From Chloroflexota bacterium (GTDB lineage Bacteria; Chloroflexota; Dehalococcoidia; Dehalococcoidales; JACQON01): a stretch of 64,000 nucleotides of DNA. Position 1 is the first letter of the stretch. The number at the start of each line of letters is the position of its first letter. The notes under the pieces are model-generated. The model did not search any database, was not told the DNA's origin, and was given only the letters and a program-made list of their open reading frames with translations. A program made the position numbers and the translations under genes. This document shows positions 1-8,119 of this stretch, piece after piece. The stretch covers positions 88,036-152,035 of the forward strand of contig JACQON010000028.1 of NCBI GenBank assembly GCA_016202545.1. The letters are read 5' to 3'.

Positions 1-312
1 CGGGATGCCTTGCTGGATGGCGGCCGAGATGAGCTCGTAGCCGGGGTCAGACATGCCCGGCGTCCCGGCTTCGGAGACAATGGCCACGTCCTCCTCCTTA
101 AGCCGTCCCAGGAGATAGCCCAGTTTGGCCCATTTATTGTGCTCATGATAGCTCGTCATCGGCGTCTTGATGTCATAAGCATTGAGAAGCCGCCTGGTTT
201 TGCGCGTGTCCTCGGCGGCGATGAGCTTTGCCTGGCGCAGGATGCGAATAGCTCGCAGGGAGATATCCTCTAAGTTGCCGATGGGAGTAGCCACCACGTA
301 AAGAACAGGCAT
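1..312 (-). CDS. rsmI: 16S rRNA (cytidine-1402-2'-O)-methyltransferase, N-terminal part
   Basis: The gene starts at ATG 310-312 and runs off the left edge, so only the first 104 residues are present. They begin MPVLYVVATPIGNLEDISLR, the hallmark N-terminus of RsmI (tetrapyrrole-methylase fold), followed by AAEDTRKTRRLL and the SAM-loop motif SEAGTPGMSDPG. RsmI family enzymes 2'-O-methylate C1402 of 16S rRNA with SAM in the ribosomal decoding centre. The ribosome site upstream is weak (AGAAG). It is divergent from the GuaB3-like gene, with about 170 nt between the starts. Family assignment is very secure; only the 3' part is unseen. Confidence 0.95.
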   Translation of the reverse strand, partial: MPVLYVVATPIGNLEDISLRAIRILRQAKLIAAEDTRKTRRLLNAYDIKTPMTSYHEHNKWAKLGYLLGRLKEEDVAIVSEAGTPGMSDPGYELISAAIQQGIP

Positions 313-430
313 GCTTTTATCTTCTTTTAGATTATAGCTCACATTCTTATCGTCCGTCTACCTGAACCTGCCAGGCTTTCTGGTAGACGAGATTGCTTCG
401 GGCTTTCGCCGTCGCATGACCGGTTCGTCC

Positions 431-460
431 TTGACTTTAAGTTGCCATTTCTGGTATAGT
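431..460 (+). promoter_or_regulatory. Sigma-70-type promoter for the GuaB3-like gene
   Basis: TTGACT at 431-436 and TATAGT at 455-460 are separated by 18 nt. The expected start site is about 467, only some 18 nt before the ATG at 485, and AAGGAGG lies at 470-476. Sequence match only. Confidence 0.6.
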
Positions 461-484
461 GTGTGTTTAAAGGAGGACGGCCTT

Positions 485-1624
485 ATGTCGGTTCCCGAAT
501 ATAAGCAGCTCCGTCGTTCCTATGGGTTTGACGAAGTTGCCATAGTCCCTGGAGATGTGACCATCAATCCTGACCAGACCAATATTGAGCTTAAAGTAGA
601 CAGCTTCACCTGCTCCATCCCGATTATTGCCTCGGCAATGGACGCGGTGACCGATGTCAATTTCGCCATCCTGATGAGCAAGATGGGCGGAGTTGCCGTC
701 CTCAATCTGGAGGGAGTACAGACGCGGTATGACGACCCCGGCGAGGTGCTGGCCGATATTGCCCGGGCTTCCAATGCCGAGGCTACTCCGCTGCTTCAGA
801 AGGTCTATTCCCAGCCAATTAAGGAAAGCCTTATCGCCGAGCGAATCCAGGCCATCAAAAAGGCGGGGGCTACCTGCGCGGTCTCGGTAGCGCCGGCCAA
901 TGCCAAGCGCTTTGCCCCCATAGTTGCCGAAGCTGGAGCGGATATTTTCGTGGTGCAGTCCACCGTTACCAGCGCCCGGCATATTTCCAAAAGCTATCGA
1001 GGGCTGAGCTTCTCCGAGCTTCGTCAGTTGGTAGGCATACCCATCATTGTCGGCAATTGCGTCAGCTATACTGCTTGCCTGGAGCTTGCGAGGACGGGGG
1101 TCTCCGGCGTCCTCGTCGGTGTGGGGCCGGGCGCTGCCTGTACCTCCAGAGAGGTTCTGGGCATAGGTGTGCCCCAGATAACAGCCACTATGGACTGTGC
1201 CGCTGCCAGGGACCAGTACTTGGCTGAGTCAGGAAGGTATGTGCCGGTCATCACCGACGGCGGCTTTCGCAAGGGCGGTGACCTGTGCAAGGCTTTCGCC
1301 GCTGGCGCCGATGCGGTAATGCTCGGCTCCATCTTTGCCCAGGCTAAAGAGGCGCCTGGACTGGGCTATCATTGGGGCATGGCCAATCCCCACCCTGTGC
1401 TGCCCAGGGGAACGCGGATAAAGGTTGGCACTGCCGGCACGCTGGAGCAGATTCTCTACGGCCCGACTTCGGTGACCGATGGCAGTCAGAACCTGGTCGG
1501 GGCCCTCCGTACCGCCATGGGTATCTGCGGGGCATTTAACGTTGCGGAGATGCATAAGGCCGAGATGGTGTTCGCCCCGGCCATTACCACCGAGGGGAAG
1601 TCCTGGCAACTAATGCGCGCCTAG
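485..1624 (+). CDS. guaB3: GuaB3-type IMP dehydrogenase/GMP reductase family protein
   Basis: This 379-residue TIM-barrel protein belongs to the IMPDH/GMPR family. It contains SAMDAVTD (about residues 50-57), the flexible-loop motif GPGAACTSRE with the nucleophile-like Cys219, and the phosphate-binding DGGFRKGGD and MLGSIFA segments. The two CBS domains of ordinary IMP dehydrogenase are missing and the length fits the GuaB3 subfamily. GuaB3 members were long annotated as IMPDH-related, and some have been shown to act as GMP reductases, so the reaction direction is not decided by sequence. ATG 485 is chosen because a perfect AAGGAGG lies 8 nt upstream; an in-frame upstream extension to 416 overlaps the promoter and is rejected. 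It is monocistronic and convergent with the next gene. Confidence 0.85.
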   Translation: MSVPEYKQLRRSYGFDEVAIVPGDVTINPDQTNIELKVDSFTCSIPIIASAMDAVTDVNFAILMSKMGGVAVLNLEGVQTRYDDPGEVLADIARASNAEATPLLQKVYSQPIKESLIAERIQAIKKAGATCAVSVAPANAKRFAPIVAEAGADIFVVQSTVTSARHISKSYRGLSFSELRQLVGIPIIVGNCVSYTACLELARTGVSGVLVGVGPGAACTSREVLGIGVPQITATMDCAAARDQYLAESGRYVPVITDGGFRKGGDLCKAFAAGADAVMLGSIFAQAKEAPGLGYHWGMANPHPVLPRGTRIKVGTAGTLEQILYGPTSVTDGSQNLVGALRTAMGICGAFNVAEMHKAEMVFAPAITTEGKSWQLMRA

Positions 1625-1636
1625 CCTGACCAGGCT

Positions 1637-2422
1637 TCAGTGCCCGGTGTGGAGATGTTCCTCTTCTTCCTCTTCCTCCGCCACTTGCGGCTCTGCCACG
1701 GTTTGAGGTAGCAGGGTAACCTCGTGCTTCGGGGGCGGCGAGAAGGTCAGGCTGTCAATTATCTGGCGCAGTTTCTTTAGCTCGGCGGCGGGCTGTCTGG
1801 GCTCCGCCTTTACCAGCACGCCCCTCACCCCGGCCTGCCACAGTGCCTGTAGCTCATCAGCGGTTGCCTGTGGCGTAGCGGTGGCCAGCAGCGGCTTGGT
1901 CACCAGGTTAGAGAAACGCTGAAAGACCATTAGCTGGCGCCAGGTAAGGAAGTCGTCTCCTCCCTCCTCGCCGGTAACCAGTACCGCGTCTACAGGCAGG
2001 GCATTGATTGCCCTCAGTAGCCCGTCATCGCTTGACGCCTCCACCTGCAAGACCCGGCCGGCTTTACCGTCTTGAGGCATGGCTGAGAATGCGCTATCCG
2101 CGGGAAAGACCACGAAATCGCCAGCCTTGGCTACCTGCTCTATGTCTCCCCGGCGGGCTTTCGTCAGCCAGCCGCCCCAGGGTATGCCGGGCGCCTCCCC
2201 GGTCATCCTGTCAAGGGCTGCGGCTGCTGCTGATGGCTCGCCTATGGAGAGCACACCGGCATCGGCCGCGGAGGCGTAATCGGCCGGGGCCTCAGTATCG
2301 CCGTCCAGCCAGGATAGCAGCAGCAACCCGGGCTTTTGAGGCGAGGGCCCGGATTTCCTGAATCCCATAGACTGTGGCGCGCCATGCGACATCTGTTTCA
2401 GCTTGCCTATAAACTGGCTCAT
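1637..2422 (-). CDS. Conserved hypothetical protein with acidic, His-containing tail
   Basis: A 261-residue cytoplasmic protein with no signal peptide or membrane segment. The middle (about residues 30-220) alternates short hydrophobic strands with helices, e.g. PGLLLLSWLDGD, DAVLVTGEEGGDD and GVRGVLVKAEPR, which resembles a TIM-barrel-like alpha/beta fold, but I recognise no catalytic motif. The C-terminus is a run of seven to eight glutamates followed by HLHTGH, a possible metal-binding tail. A good GGGAGG site precedes ATG 2422. It lies directly beside the tRNA-Thr gene and ends 12 nt from the convergent GuaB3-like gene. Coding status is well supported; function is unknown. Confidence 0.75.
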   Translation of the reverse strand: MSQFIGKLKQMSHGAPQSMGFRKSGPSPQKPGLLLLSWLDGDTEAPADYASAADAGVLSIGEPSAAAAALDRMTGEAPGIPWGGWLTKARRGDIEQVAKAGDFVVFPADSAFSAMPQDGKAGRVLQVEASSDDGLLRAINALPVDAVLVTGEEGGDDFLTWRQLMVFQRFSNLVTKPLLATATPQATADELQALWQAGVRGVLVKAEPRQPAAELKKLRQIIDSLTFSPPPKHEVTLLPQTVAEPQVAEEEEEEEHLHTGH

Positions 2423-2498
2423 CTGCGTCCCTCCCAGCCAGCGGAGGATTCGAATCCACGGCCGGCGGTTTATGAATTATCAGGTGAAGAACCCGGTC

Positions 2499-2571
2499 AG
2501 CCAGCGAGAGGACTCGAACCCCCGACCCGCGCTTTACGAAAGCGCTGCTCTACCAACTGAGCTACGCTGGC
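2499..2571 (-). tRNA. tRNA-Thr (anticodon CGT)
   Basis: Read on the minus strand, a 7-bp acceptor stem GCCAGCG/CGCTGGC encloses a D-arm (AGCTCAGTTGGTAGAGC), a 5-bp anticodon stem GCGCT/AGCGC with loop TTCGTAA (anticodon CGT), and a T-arm with loop TTCGAGT. It is 73 nt with discriminator U; CCA is not encoded. All stems pair. Confidence 0.97.
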
Positions 2572-2756
2572 CCGAATAAAGTATAGCATAAACCAGCCCG
2601 GTAGTTGAAAGTTCTGCCGCGTGTTCTCCTGTCGGTCAGGCTTGCCCTTTGCGGCAACACGCGGTAAACTACATTGTTAGACCACGGCGGCAGACGTGCC
2701 TGCACGCTGAAGTGTGTTACGGCACGCAGGCGTGCCGAGGGCTGGAAAGGAAAGGC

Positions 2757-4076
2757 TTGGCTGAGCTTCGCCCGTTCCGCGGCATACGTTATAACCAAAC
2801 GCTGGTCGGCGACCTGGCGGCGGTTATCTGCCCCCCTTATGACATCATCAGTCCCCAGTTGCAGCAAGAGCTGCACCGCAGGAGTAAGTATAACTTCGTC
2901 CGGGTGGAGTACGGCCGTGAGCTGCCGCAGGACACGGCCGCAGACAACAAATATACCCGGGCCGCGGCCACAATTGAGCAATGGCTGGAGCAGGGCGTTC
3001 TGGCCATCGACAAGACACCGGCCATCTATCTCCACGACCACTATTTCATCCATGAGGGAAGACGGCGCCGGCGCCGCGGCATAGCCGCCTGTATCAGGCT
3101 GGAGGAGTGGGACAGGATGGTCGTCCGTCCTCACGAGGGCACCCTCGCCCGGCCCAAAAGCGACCGGATGAGCCTGTTACGGGCATGCCAGGCCAATATC
3201 AGCCCCATCCTGGCCCTGTTTGAAGACCGGGAAGGGACGGTATCATCGCTGCTGTCGACACAGGGCAAGAAGCATCCCGTGCTCAACCCGGACAATGCTG
3301 ACGGAGATAGTCATCAAGTCCGGGCAATCACCGAGCCCGGGGCTGTCGAGGAGATATGCCGCTGCTTTGCTGACCGGCCGGTTTACATCGCCGACGGGCA
3401 TCACCGCTACGAGAGCGCCCTCGCCTACCGGCGTGAGCGGCTCAGCAGTTCACCGGCGGCATCGCCGGATGAGGGCTTCAACTTTGTCATGATGACGCTG
3501 GTGGACTTCTCTGACCCCGGGCTGGTCATCCTGCCGCCCCACCGGCTGGTCCGGGGCATATCAAAATCAACCCTTAGCGGCTTGATGGGCCGGTTAAAGT
3601 CCTTCTTTGAGATGGAGGAGCTGCCGCTCGATAAGCCTGATGTCTGGCGGGAGTTTGACGACCTGCTGACTGGCGTGAGACCCGGCGATACGGGGCAGGT
3701 CAGGCTGGGGCTTTTCGGCCCGGCAGCGGAGCGAGTTTTCGTGCTACGGCTGCTTGACTTCGCCAGCGCCAGGCAGCTAATGCCCCAGTTCCACTCCGAG
3801 CTGTACCAGAAGCTGGATGTCAGCATTCTCGACCACCTGATACTGGAGAAGCTGCTGGGAGTAGAAGGCGAGGAAATGGCCATCGGCTACAGCTATGACA
3901 AGCGGGATGCCGTACGCCGGGTGCTCGACCAGGAATACCAGCTTGCCTTTCTGTTGAGCCCGGTCAGGCCGGAGGTAATCAAGGCTATCGCCGACGCCGG
4001 CGACAGGATGCCGCGAAAGTCGACCTATTTTTATCCCAAGCTCCCGGCGGGGCTGGTCTTCCGGCGGCTGGTATAA
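2757..4076 (+). CDS. DUF1015 family protein
   Basis: This is a 439-residue DUF1015 protein, a widespread family in anaerobes with no established activity. The N-terminal AELRPFRGIRYN, the CPPYDIIS motif near residue 26 and the central signature ADGHHRYESALAY are characteristic. The start is taken as TTG 2757 because it yields the family's standard N-terminus and has GGAAAGG six nt upstream; an open frame reaching back to 2649 has no family similarity. A plausible promoter (TTGCCC 2642-2647, TAAACT 2665-2670, 17-nt spacer) lies upstream. DUF1015 genes often lie near serine/PLP enzymes, and the convergent neighbour here is a class V aminotransferase. Confidence 0.88.
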   Translation: MAELRPFRGIRYNQTLVGDLAAVICPPYDIISPQLQQELHRRSKYNFVRVEYGRELPQDTAADNKYTRAAATIEQWLEQGVLAIDKTPAIYLHDHYFIHEGRRRRRRGIAACIRLEEWDRMVVRPHEGTLARPKSDRMSLLRACQANISPILALFEDREGTVSSLLSTQGKKHPVLNPDNADGDSHQVRAITEPGAVEEICRCFADRPVYIADGHHRYESALAYRRERLSSSPAASPDEGFNFVMMTLVDFSDPGLVILPPHRLVRGISKSTLSGLMGRLKSFFEMEELPLDKPDVWREFDDLLTGVRPGDTGQVRLGLFGPAAERVFVLRLLDFASARQLMPQFHSELYQKLDVSILDHLILEKLLGVEGEEMAIGYSYDKRDAVRRVLDQEYQLAFLLSPVRPEVIKAIADAGDRMPRKSTYFYPKLPAGLVFRRLV

Positions 4077-4088
4077 GCCTGCCGGCCT

Positions 4089-5186
4089 TTAGCTTCCGCC
4101 AACCTTGAATCCAGCCTGCGGCAGGGTTACCTTGAGGGCTGACATAACCGTCTTGATGTCCTCCCCGGTCACCCAGCCCATGTGGCCGATGCGAAATATC
4201 TTGCCGTCCAGCCTTGACTGTCCGCCGGCGAGCACCACGTGCTGCTCCTCCCTCATCAGCTTGAGCAGCTTCTTGGTGTCCAGGCCGTCGGGGGCGGCTA
4301 TGGCAGTGACCACGTTGGAGGCATGGCTTTCCTGGGCGAAAAGGGACAGCCCCAGCGACTTCACCCCATCGCGGGCGGCCCTGGCCAGCCGGGCGTGACG
4401 GGCAAGGATGTTGGGCAATCCCTCTTTGAGCATCATATCCAGCGCCACCGACAGAGCGAACACGACCGAAACGGCCGGCGTCCATGGCGTTTGCTTCTTC
4501 TCCAGGGAGCTCCTGGCCCTGGTGAAATCCCAGTAGACACGCGGCATCTTCGCCTGCGCCTGCGCCCGCCATCCCTCCTCACTGACGCTGACCATGGCCA
4601 GGCCGGGCGGTGCCATCCACGCCTTCTGGGAGCCGGTAACGGTGACATCGCAGCGCCATTTGTCTACCGGCAGGTCAATCGAGCCGAGGCTGCTAATAGC
4701 GTCAACCAGCAGTAGCTTGCCAAACTCCTTCACCACCGAGCTGAGCGCGGCTAGGTCATTGGTGACGCCGGTGGAGGTCTCGTTGTGAGTGACCAGCACC
4801 GCCTTTATCTTCGGGTCGGCGTGAAGGGCACGGCGCACGGCATCCGGCTCAGCCGGCTTGCCCCACTCAAATCGGAGCGGCGTCACCTCGGCGCCGAACT
4901 GCTCGGCGATAGCGGCAAACCGGTCGCCGAAGACGCCATTGGATACTGCCAGCACCTTGTCACCGGGAGACAGGGTATTGACTATGGCCGCCTCCAGGCC
5001 GCCCGTGCCTGAGCTGGTGAGCAGGAGGATGTCCCCTTTGGTCTGGAACAGTTGCTTCAGCTTGACCGTTACTCCCTCCAGTATCCGGCCGAACTCCTCA
5101 CCGCGGTGATTTATCATCTGCCGGGACATCGCCTGGCGGACCTCGTCAGGGAGGGGAGTAGGCCCTGGGATTCTTAGATTTTCCAT
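4089..5186 (-). CDS. Class V PLP aminotransferase (alanine/serine-glyoxylate aminotransferase-like)
   Basis: A 365-residue fold-type I PLP enzyme. It opens with the typical RIPGPTPLPDEV, carries SSGTGGLEAA at residues 58-66 for PLP phosphate binding, and has VDAISSLGS and TGSQKAWMAPPG with Schiff-base Lys188. Family members transaminate serine, alanine or phosphoserine with glyoxylate, pyruvate or 2-oxoglutarate; in Chloroflexota such enzymes are often proposed to serve serine biosynthesis, but donor and acceptor cannot be read here. AAAGGAG lies 5-6 nt before ATG 5186. It is a single gene facing DUF1015, with a palindromic repeat element upstream. Confidence 0.88.
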   Translation of the reverse strand: MENLRIPGPTPLPDEVRQAMSRQMINHRGEEFGRILEGVTVKLKQLFQTKGDILLLTSSGTGGLEAAIVNTLSPGDKVLAVSNGVFGDRFAAIAEQFGAEVTPLRFEWGKPAEPDAVRRALHADPKIKAVLVTHNETSTGVTNDLAALSSVVKEFGKLLLVDAISSLGSIDLPVDKWRCDVTVTGSQKAWMAPPGLAMVSVSEEGWRAQAQAKMPRVYWDFTRARSSLEKKQTPWTPAVSVVFALSVALDMMLKEGLPNILARHARLARAARDGVKSLGLSLFAQESHASNVVTAIAAPDGLDTKKLLKLMREEQHVVLAGGQSRLDGKIFRIGHMGWVTGEDIKTVMSALKVTLPQAGFKVGGS

Positions 5187-5209
5187 TTTACTCCTTTACT
5201 GCTACTGCT

Positions 5210-5397
5210 AGTGTCTTGTCAGGTTAATTACTGTACCAATTACTGTTTCAGCACATAGTCCTACTTACGACGACCTCATCCCCTTTATCCCCTTCTCCTT
5301 CAAGGAGAAGGGGAAGAGATTTTAGAGAGGGGGCTGTGCCCCCTCTCTTTTCTTAACTCCCTCTTCCCAATGGGAAGGGGGTCAGGGGGATAGGTCA
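5210..5397. repeat. Dispersed palindromic element, copy 1
   Basis: This fills the gap between the aminotransferase and tyrS. It begins CTAGTGT-CT-TGTCAGG and carries three hairpins in order. The first is CCCCTTCTCCT/AGGAGAAGGGG (5289-5313), the second AGAGAGGGGGC/GCCCCCTCTCT (5324-5348), and the third centres on TTCCCAATGGGAA (about 5363-5376). Copies with the same order lie at 10045 and, inverted, at 51091. No ORF or transposase is inside. The second hairpin followed by TTTT could also terminate transcription. Confidence 0.85.
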
Positions 5398-5419
5398 CTG
5401 AAACCTCGTCAATGTATTT

Positions 5420-6730
5420 TTAATCACCACTAACTAGCTTTACCCAGCGCCGCTTGCCTACCTTGATGACGCTGCCTAGCTTAATAGTCTCGTGTTCCTC
5501 ATAGTCTTTATAAATTGTCCTGTTATCTATGCGAACAGCCTCTTGTGCTATAAGACGCCTAGCATCACTACGGCTTTTAGCTAAGCCTATCTCACATAAC
5601 AGCAGAGGAACTGATACATCCCACTCTTCAGTCTCAGGCTTGCCGACCTCTCTACCGCTAACCACAAATCCCTTCTCTTTAAATGTGCTAGCCGTTACTT
5701 TTTTTAGCAACTCTGGAGTTATCTTTACTTGCTGTATTTTTTCCGGCATCTCCTTCTTCTGAACTACTCTCTCAAACTGTTCCTCAGCCTCAGCCGCCTG
5801 CTCTTGGTCATAGAGCTGAGCCACAATCTCCCTGGCCAGTCGCTTTTTGAGTGTCATAGGATTAACTGTGTCATCGGTAAGTGCTTGTCTGAATTCCTCC
5901 AGTTCCTCATCCGGCACATCGGTCACCAGCTCGAAGTATTGCAGGATAAGGCTATCGGGGATGGACATTATCTTGCCGAACATCTGGTTGGGCGGCTCAC
6001 TGATGCCGATGTAGTTGCCCAGGCTCTTGCTCATCTTCTGTGCGCCATCAGTGCCGATGAGAAGCGGGGTCATCAGGCATTGCTGGGGGCGCTGGCCCAT
6101 CGTGGACTGTAGCTCTCTGCCTACCAGGAGGTTGAATTTCTGGTCAATGCCGCCGAACTCAACGTCAGCTTGCACCGCCACCGAGTCATAAGCCTGGAGC
6201 AGCGGATAGAGCAGCTCCGTCACGGCGATGGGCCGCCCGGCGCTGTACCGGCTGGCGAAGTCCTCTCGCGCCAGCATCTGGGCTACGGTGAACTTGCTGG
6301 TGAGCCTGATGACCTCGCTCAGGTCAAACCGGTCGAACCACTCGCTTTGCCACTTTACCTCTGTCCGGTCGCGGTCAACCACCTTGAAGAACTGCTCCAT
6401 GTAGGTGGCAGCGTTGGCCCGGACTTGCTCCGCGGATAGCATGGGCCGGGTGATGGAGGCGCCGCTGGGGTCGCCAATGCGGGCCGTCCAATCGCCAACG
6501 ATGAGCACAATCTGGTGTCCCATCTCCTGGAACTGGCGCAGCTTTCTCAGCGCCACCATATGCCCCAGGTGAATATCAGGGAAGCTGGGGTCGAAGCCCT
6601 CTTTCAGGCGCAGTCGCCTGCCCGAGCGCAACAACTCCACCAGTTCGTCTTTGACTATGATTTCAGCCACCCCGCGCCCCAGCAGGCGGTCAATATCCGG
6701 GCTGAGGGTGACTTTCCGTTGAGCCTTCAT
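5420..6730 (-). CDS. tyrS: Tyrosyl-tRNA synthetase
   Basis: This class I synthetase of 436 residues charges tRNA-Tyr. The HIGH-type motif is HLGHM after FPDIHLGH, the KMSKS loop is QKMSKSLGNYIGI, and a C-terminal S4 RNA-binding domain covers roughly the last 70 residues (SRSDARRLIAQEAVRIDN). The long form and motif context resemble the TyrZ/TyrRS2 branch. ATG 6730 is chosen because it begins just after the ribF stop (TAG at 6735-6737); an in-frame GTG at 6745 would overlap ribF. It is co-directional with ribF and probably co-transcribed. Confidence 0.95.
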   Translation of the reverse strand: MKAQRKVTLSPDIDRLLGRGVAEIIVKDELVELLRSGRRLRLKEGFDPSFPDIHLGHMVALRKLRQFQEMGHQIVLIVGDWTARIGDPSGASITRPMLSAEQVRANAATYMEQFFKVVDRDRTEVKWQSEWFDRFDLSEVIRLTSKFTVAQMLAREDFASRYSAGRPIAVTELLYPLLQAYDSVAVQADVEFGGIDQKFNLLVGRELQSTMGQRPQQCLMTPLLIGTDGAQKMSKSLGNYIGISEPPNQMFGKIMSIPDSLILQYFELVTDVPDEELEEFRQALTDDTVNPMTLKKRLAREIVAQLYDQEQAAEAEEQFERVVQKKEMPEKIQQVKITPELLKKVTASTFKEKGFVVSGREVGKPETEEWDVSVPLLLCEIGLAKSRSDARRLIAQEAVRIDNRTIYKDYEEHETIKLGSVIKVGKRRWVKLVSGD

Positions 6731-6734
6731 GTCT

Positions 6735-7667
6735 CTAACTACCACCGTAGGAGTCCAGTATGCTTTTGCCCCGCTTCACATCATCCGCCATCTGTTTCTT
6801 GAGCGCCTCCACGTTGTCAAACCGTTTCTCGCTGCGAAGCCGTTCCACGATGTCAATCCTCATATCACGTCCGTACAGGTTGCCATCGAAGTCGAGGAGA
6901 TAAACCTCCACAGTGCGCTGGCTGCCATTGAAAGTCGGGCGCTTGCCGATGTTGGTCACCGACTGGTATACCTTGTCGTCGACATGGGCCCAGGTGGCAT
7001 AAATGCCATCGGCGGGAAGAGCCTGTTTCCGGTCTGTATCGAGATTGGCGGTGGGGAAGCCCAGCTTCATGCCGCGGCCCTCCCCGGCGACGACCCGCCC
7101 GTGCAGGCTGAAGGGACGGCCGGTCAGGGCAATCACCTTCTTCATATTTCCTTCGGCCAGGGCACGCCTGATGGCGGTGCTGCTGACTACCTCACCGCCC
7201 ATGATTACGGGCGGGACCACGGTAACGCTGAAGTCCATCTCCTGCCCCAGTTTTCGCAGCGTATTGATATCTCCTTCTCTGCCCTGGCCCAGGGCAAAGT
7301 CAGGCCCAACCACCAGCCCGCGCATTCTGAGGTGCTTCCTGAGGAGAGTGATAAACTGGCGAACGCCGAGCTGTGCCAGCTCAGGGGTAAACGACAGAAC
7401 AACCACAACTTCAACGCCTTCGTTTTGAAGAAGTCTGGCCCTCTGGTCGAGGTCGCTCAGAAATGACAGCCTGGTTTGCGGTGATAGCACCTCCTGAGGG
7501 TGCTGCCGGAAGGTCACCACGCCGCTGAGCAGGTCCCGTTGCCTGGCAAGCTCTTTCAGTTGTGACAGCAGGTGCTTGTGACCGAGGTGGACGCCATCGA
7601 AAACGCCGACAGTCAGCAATGTGTCCCTGTCAGGAGATACGGCGGCCAACTCTTCCTCTACCTGCAC
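6735..7667 (-). CDS. ribF: Bifunctional riboflavin kinase / FAD synthetase
   Basis: Makes FMN and then FAD. The N-terminal adenylyltransferase domain has VGVFDGVHLGHKHL and the later VVSSTAIRRAL motif; the C-terminal flavokinase domain has GRGMKLGFPTANL and the KRPTFNGSQRTVEVYLLDFD stretch. GTG 7667 is preferred because it gives a 310-residue protein of usual size starting just before the nucleotide-binding strand, with GAGGG 7 nt upstream. The open frame continues upstream to 7931, but that part runs through a palindromic repeat and has no RibF similarity. It lies five nt from tyrS. Confidence 0.93.
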   Translation of the reverse strand: MQVEEELAAVSPDRDTLLTVGVFDGVHLGHKHLLSQLKELARQRDLLSGVVTFRQHPQEVLSPQTRLSFLSDLDQRARLLQNEGVEVVVVLSFTPELAQLGVRQFITLLRKHLRMRGLVVGPDFALGQGREGDINTLRKLGQEMDFSVTVVPPVIMGGEVVSSTAIRRALAEGNMKKVIALTGRPFSLHGRVVAGEGRGMKLGFPTANLDTDRKQALPADGIYATWAHVDDKVYQSVTNIGKRPTFNGSQRTVEVYLLDFDGNLYGRDMRIDIVERLRSEKRFDNVEALKKQMADDVKRGKSILDSYGGS

Positions 7668-7821
7668 GAAGTTTCCCTCATCAAGCCTGAAGCGCGGCAA
7701 CGGACGGCCAAGAAAAACAGAGCCTGAGACCCCGTCAAACATGTCGGCGAATTTGTTTTTAATATTAACATAAGTCTGTCTGAGCGTCAAACAGCGCGCT
7801 AGAGATTGTTTACGAACAGTG

Positions 7822-7980
7822 GTCATTGCGAGGGCTTCAGCCTTCAGACCGAGCTTCAGTCCGAGGCCCGAGTTCAGCGTTCGACTGAGCTCACGCCGAA
7901 GTCCCGAGGGCGAAGCCCGAAGCAATCTCAACCGCTCCTCTGTGCCGATTCAGAGATTGCTTCGCTACGCTTGCAATGAC
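7822..7980. repeat. GTCATTGC-bounded palindromic repeat (REP-like)
   Basis: The gap from 7668 to 8119 contains no gene. A 159-bp element is bounded by inverted GTCATTGC (7822-7829) and GCAATGAC (7973-7980). It has an internal inverted pair GAAGCAATCTC (7919-7929) / GAGATTGCTTC (7953-7963). A partial relative, GAGATTGCTTC, recurs at 389-399. The style matches the common bacterial intergenic repeats containing GAAGCAATCT. The neighbouring TGTTTACGAACA-GTGGTCAT at about 7807 has a near match at about 46997. Confidence 0.75.
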
Positions 7981-8069
7981 AGACTGAACCTCTGCCTGGT
8001 GAATTGCTAAACAATCTCGTGCTACTGATTGGGCGGAGAAGTCCGAGATATGGAGCTAAATCTAGACTC

Positions 8070-8100
8070 TTGAAAAACTAAACGCCCTCGATAAAGGGCG
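8070..8100 (-). terminator. Rho-independent terminator of the RACo-like gene
   Basis: Minus-strand reading: stem CGCCCT/AGGGCG (8083-8100) with a 6-nt loop, followed by TTTAGTTTTTC. It lies about 20 nt past the stop of the gene that ends at 8120. Confidence 0.75.
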
Positions 8101-8119
8101 GGAGGTGGATGAACAGTCC

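Noticed and set aside
2431..2490. tRNA-like sequence with GGATTCGAATCC next to tRNA-Thr
   Set aside because: It has a T-loop-like core, but the T-stem does not pair properly (A-C and T-C mismatches) and no acceptor, D or anticodon stem forms. At most a degenerate tRNA remnant.
6735..7931. Longer ribF reading from 7931
   Set aside because: The extra N-terminal part is encoded by a palindromic repeat and has no RibF similarity; GTG 7667 gives the family length.
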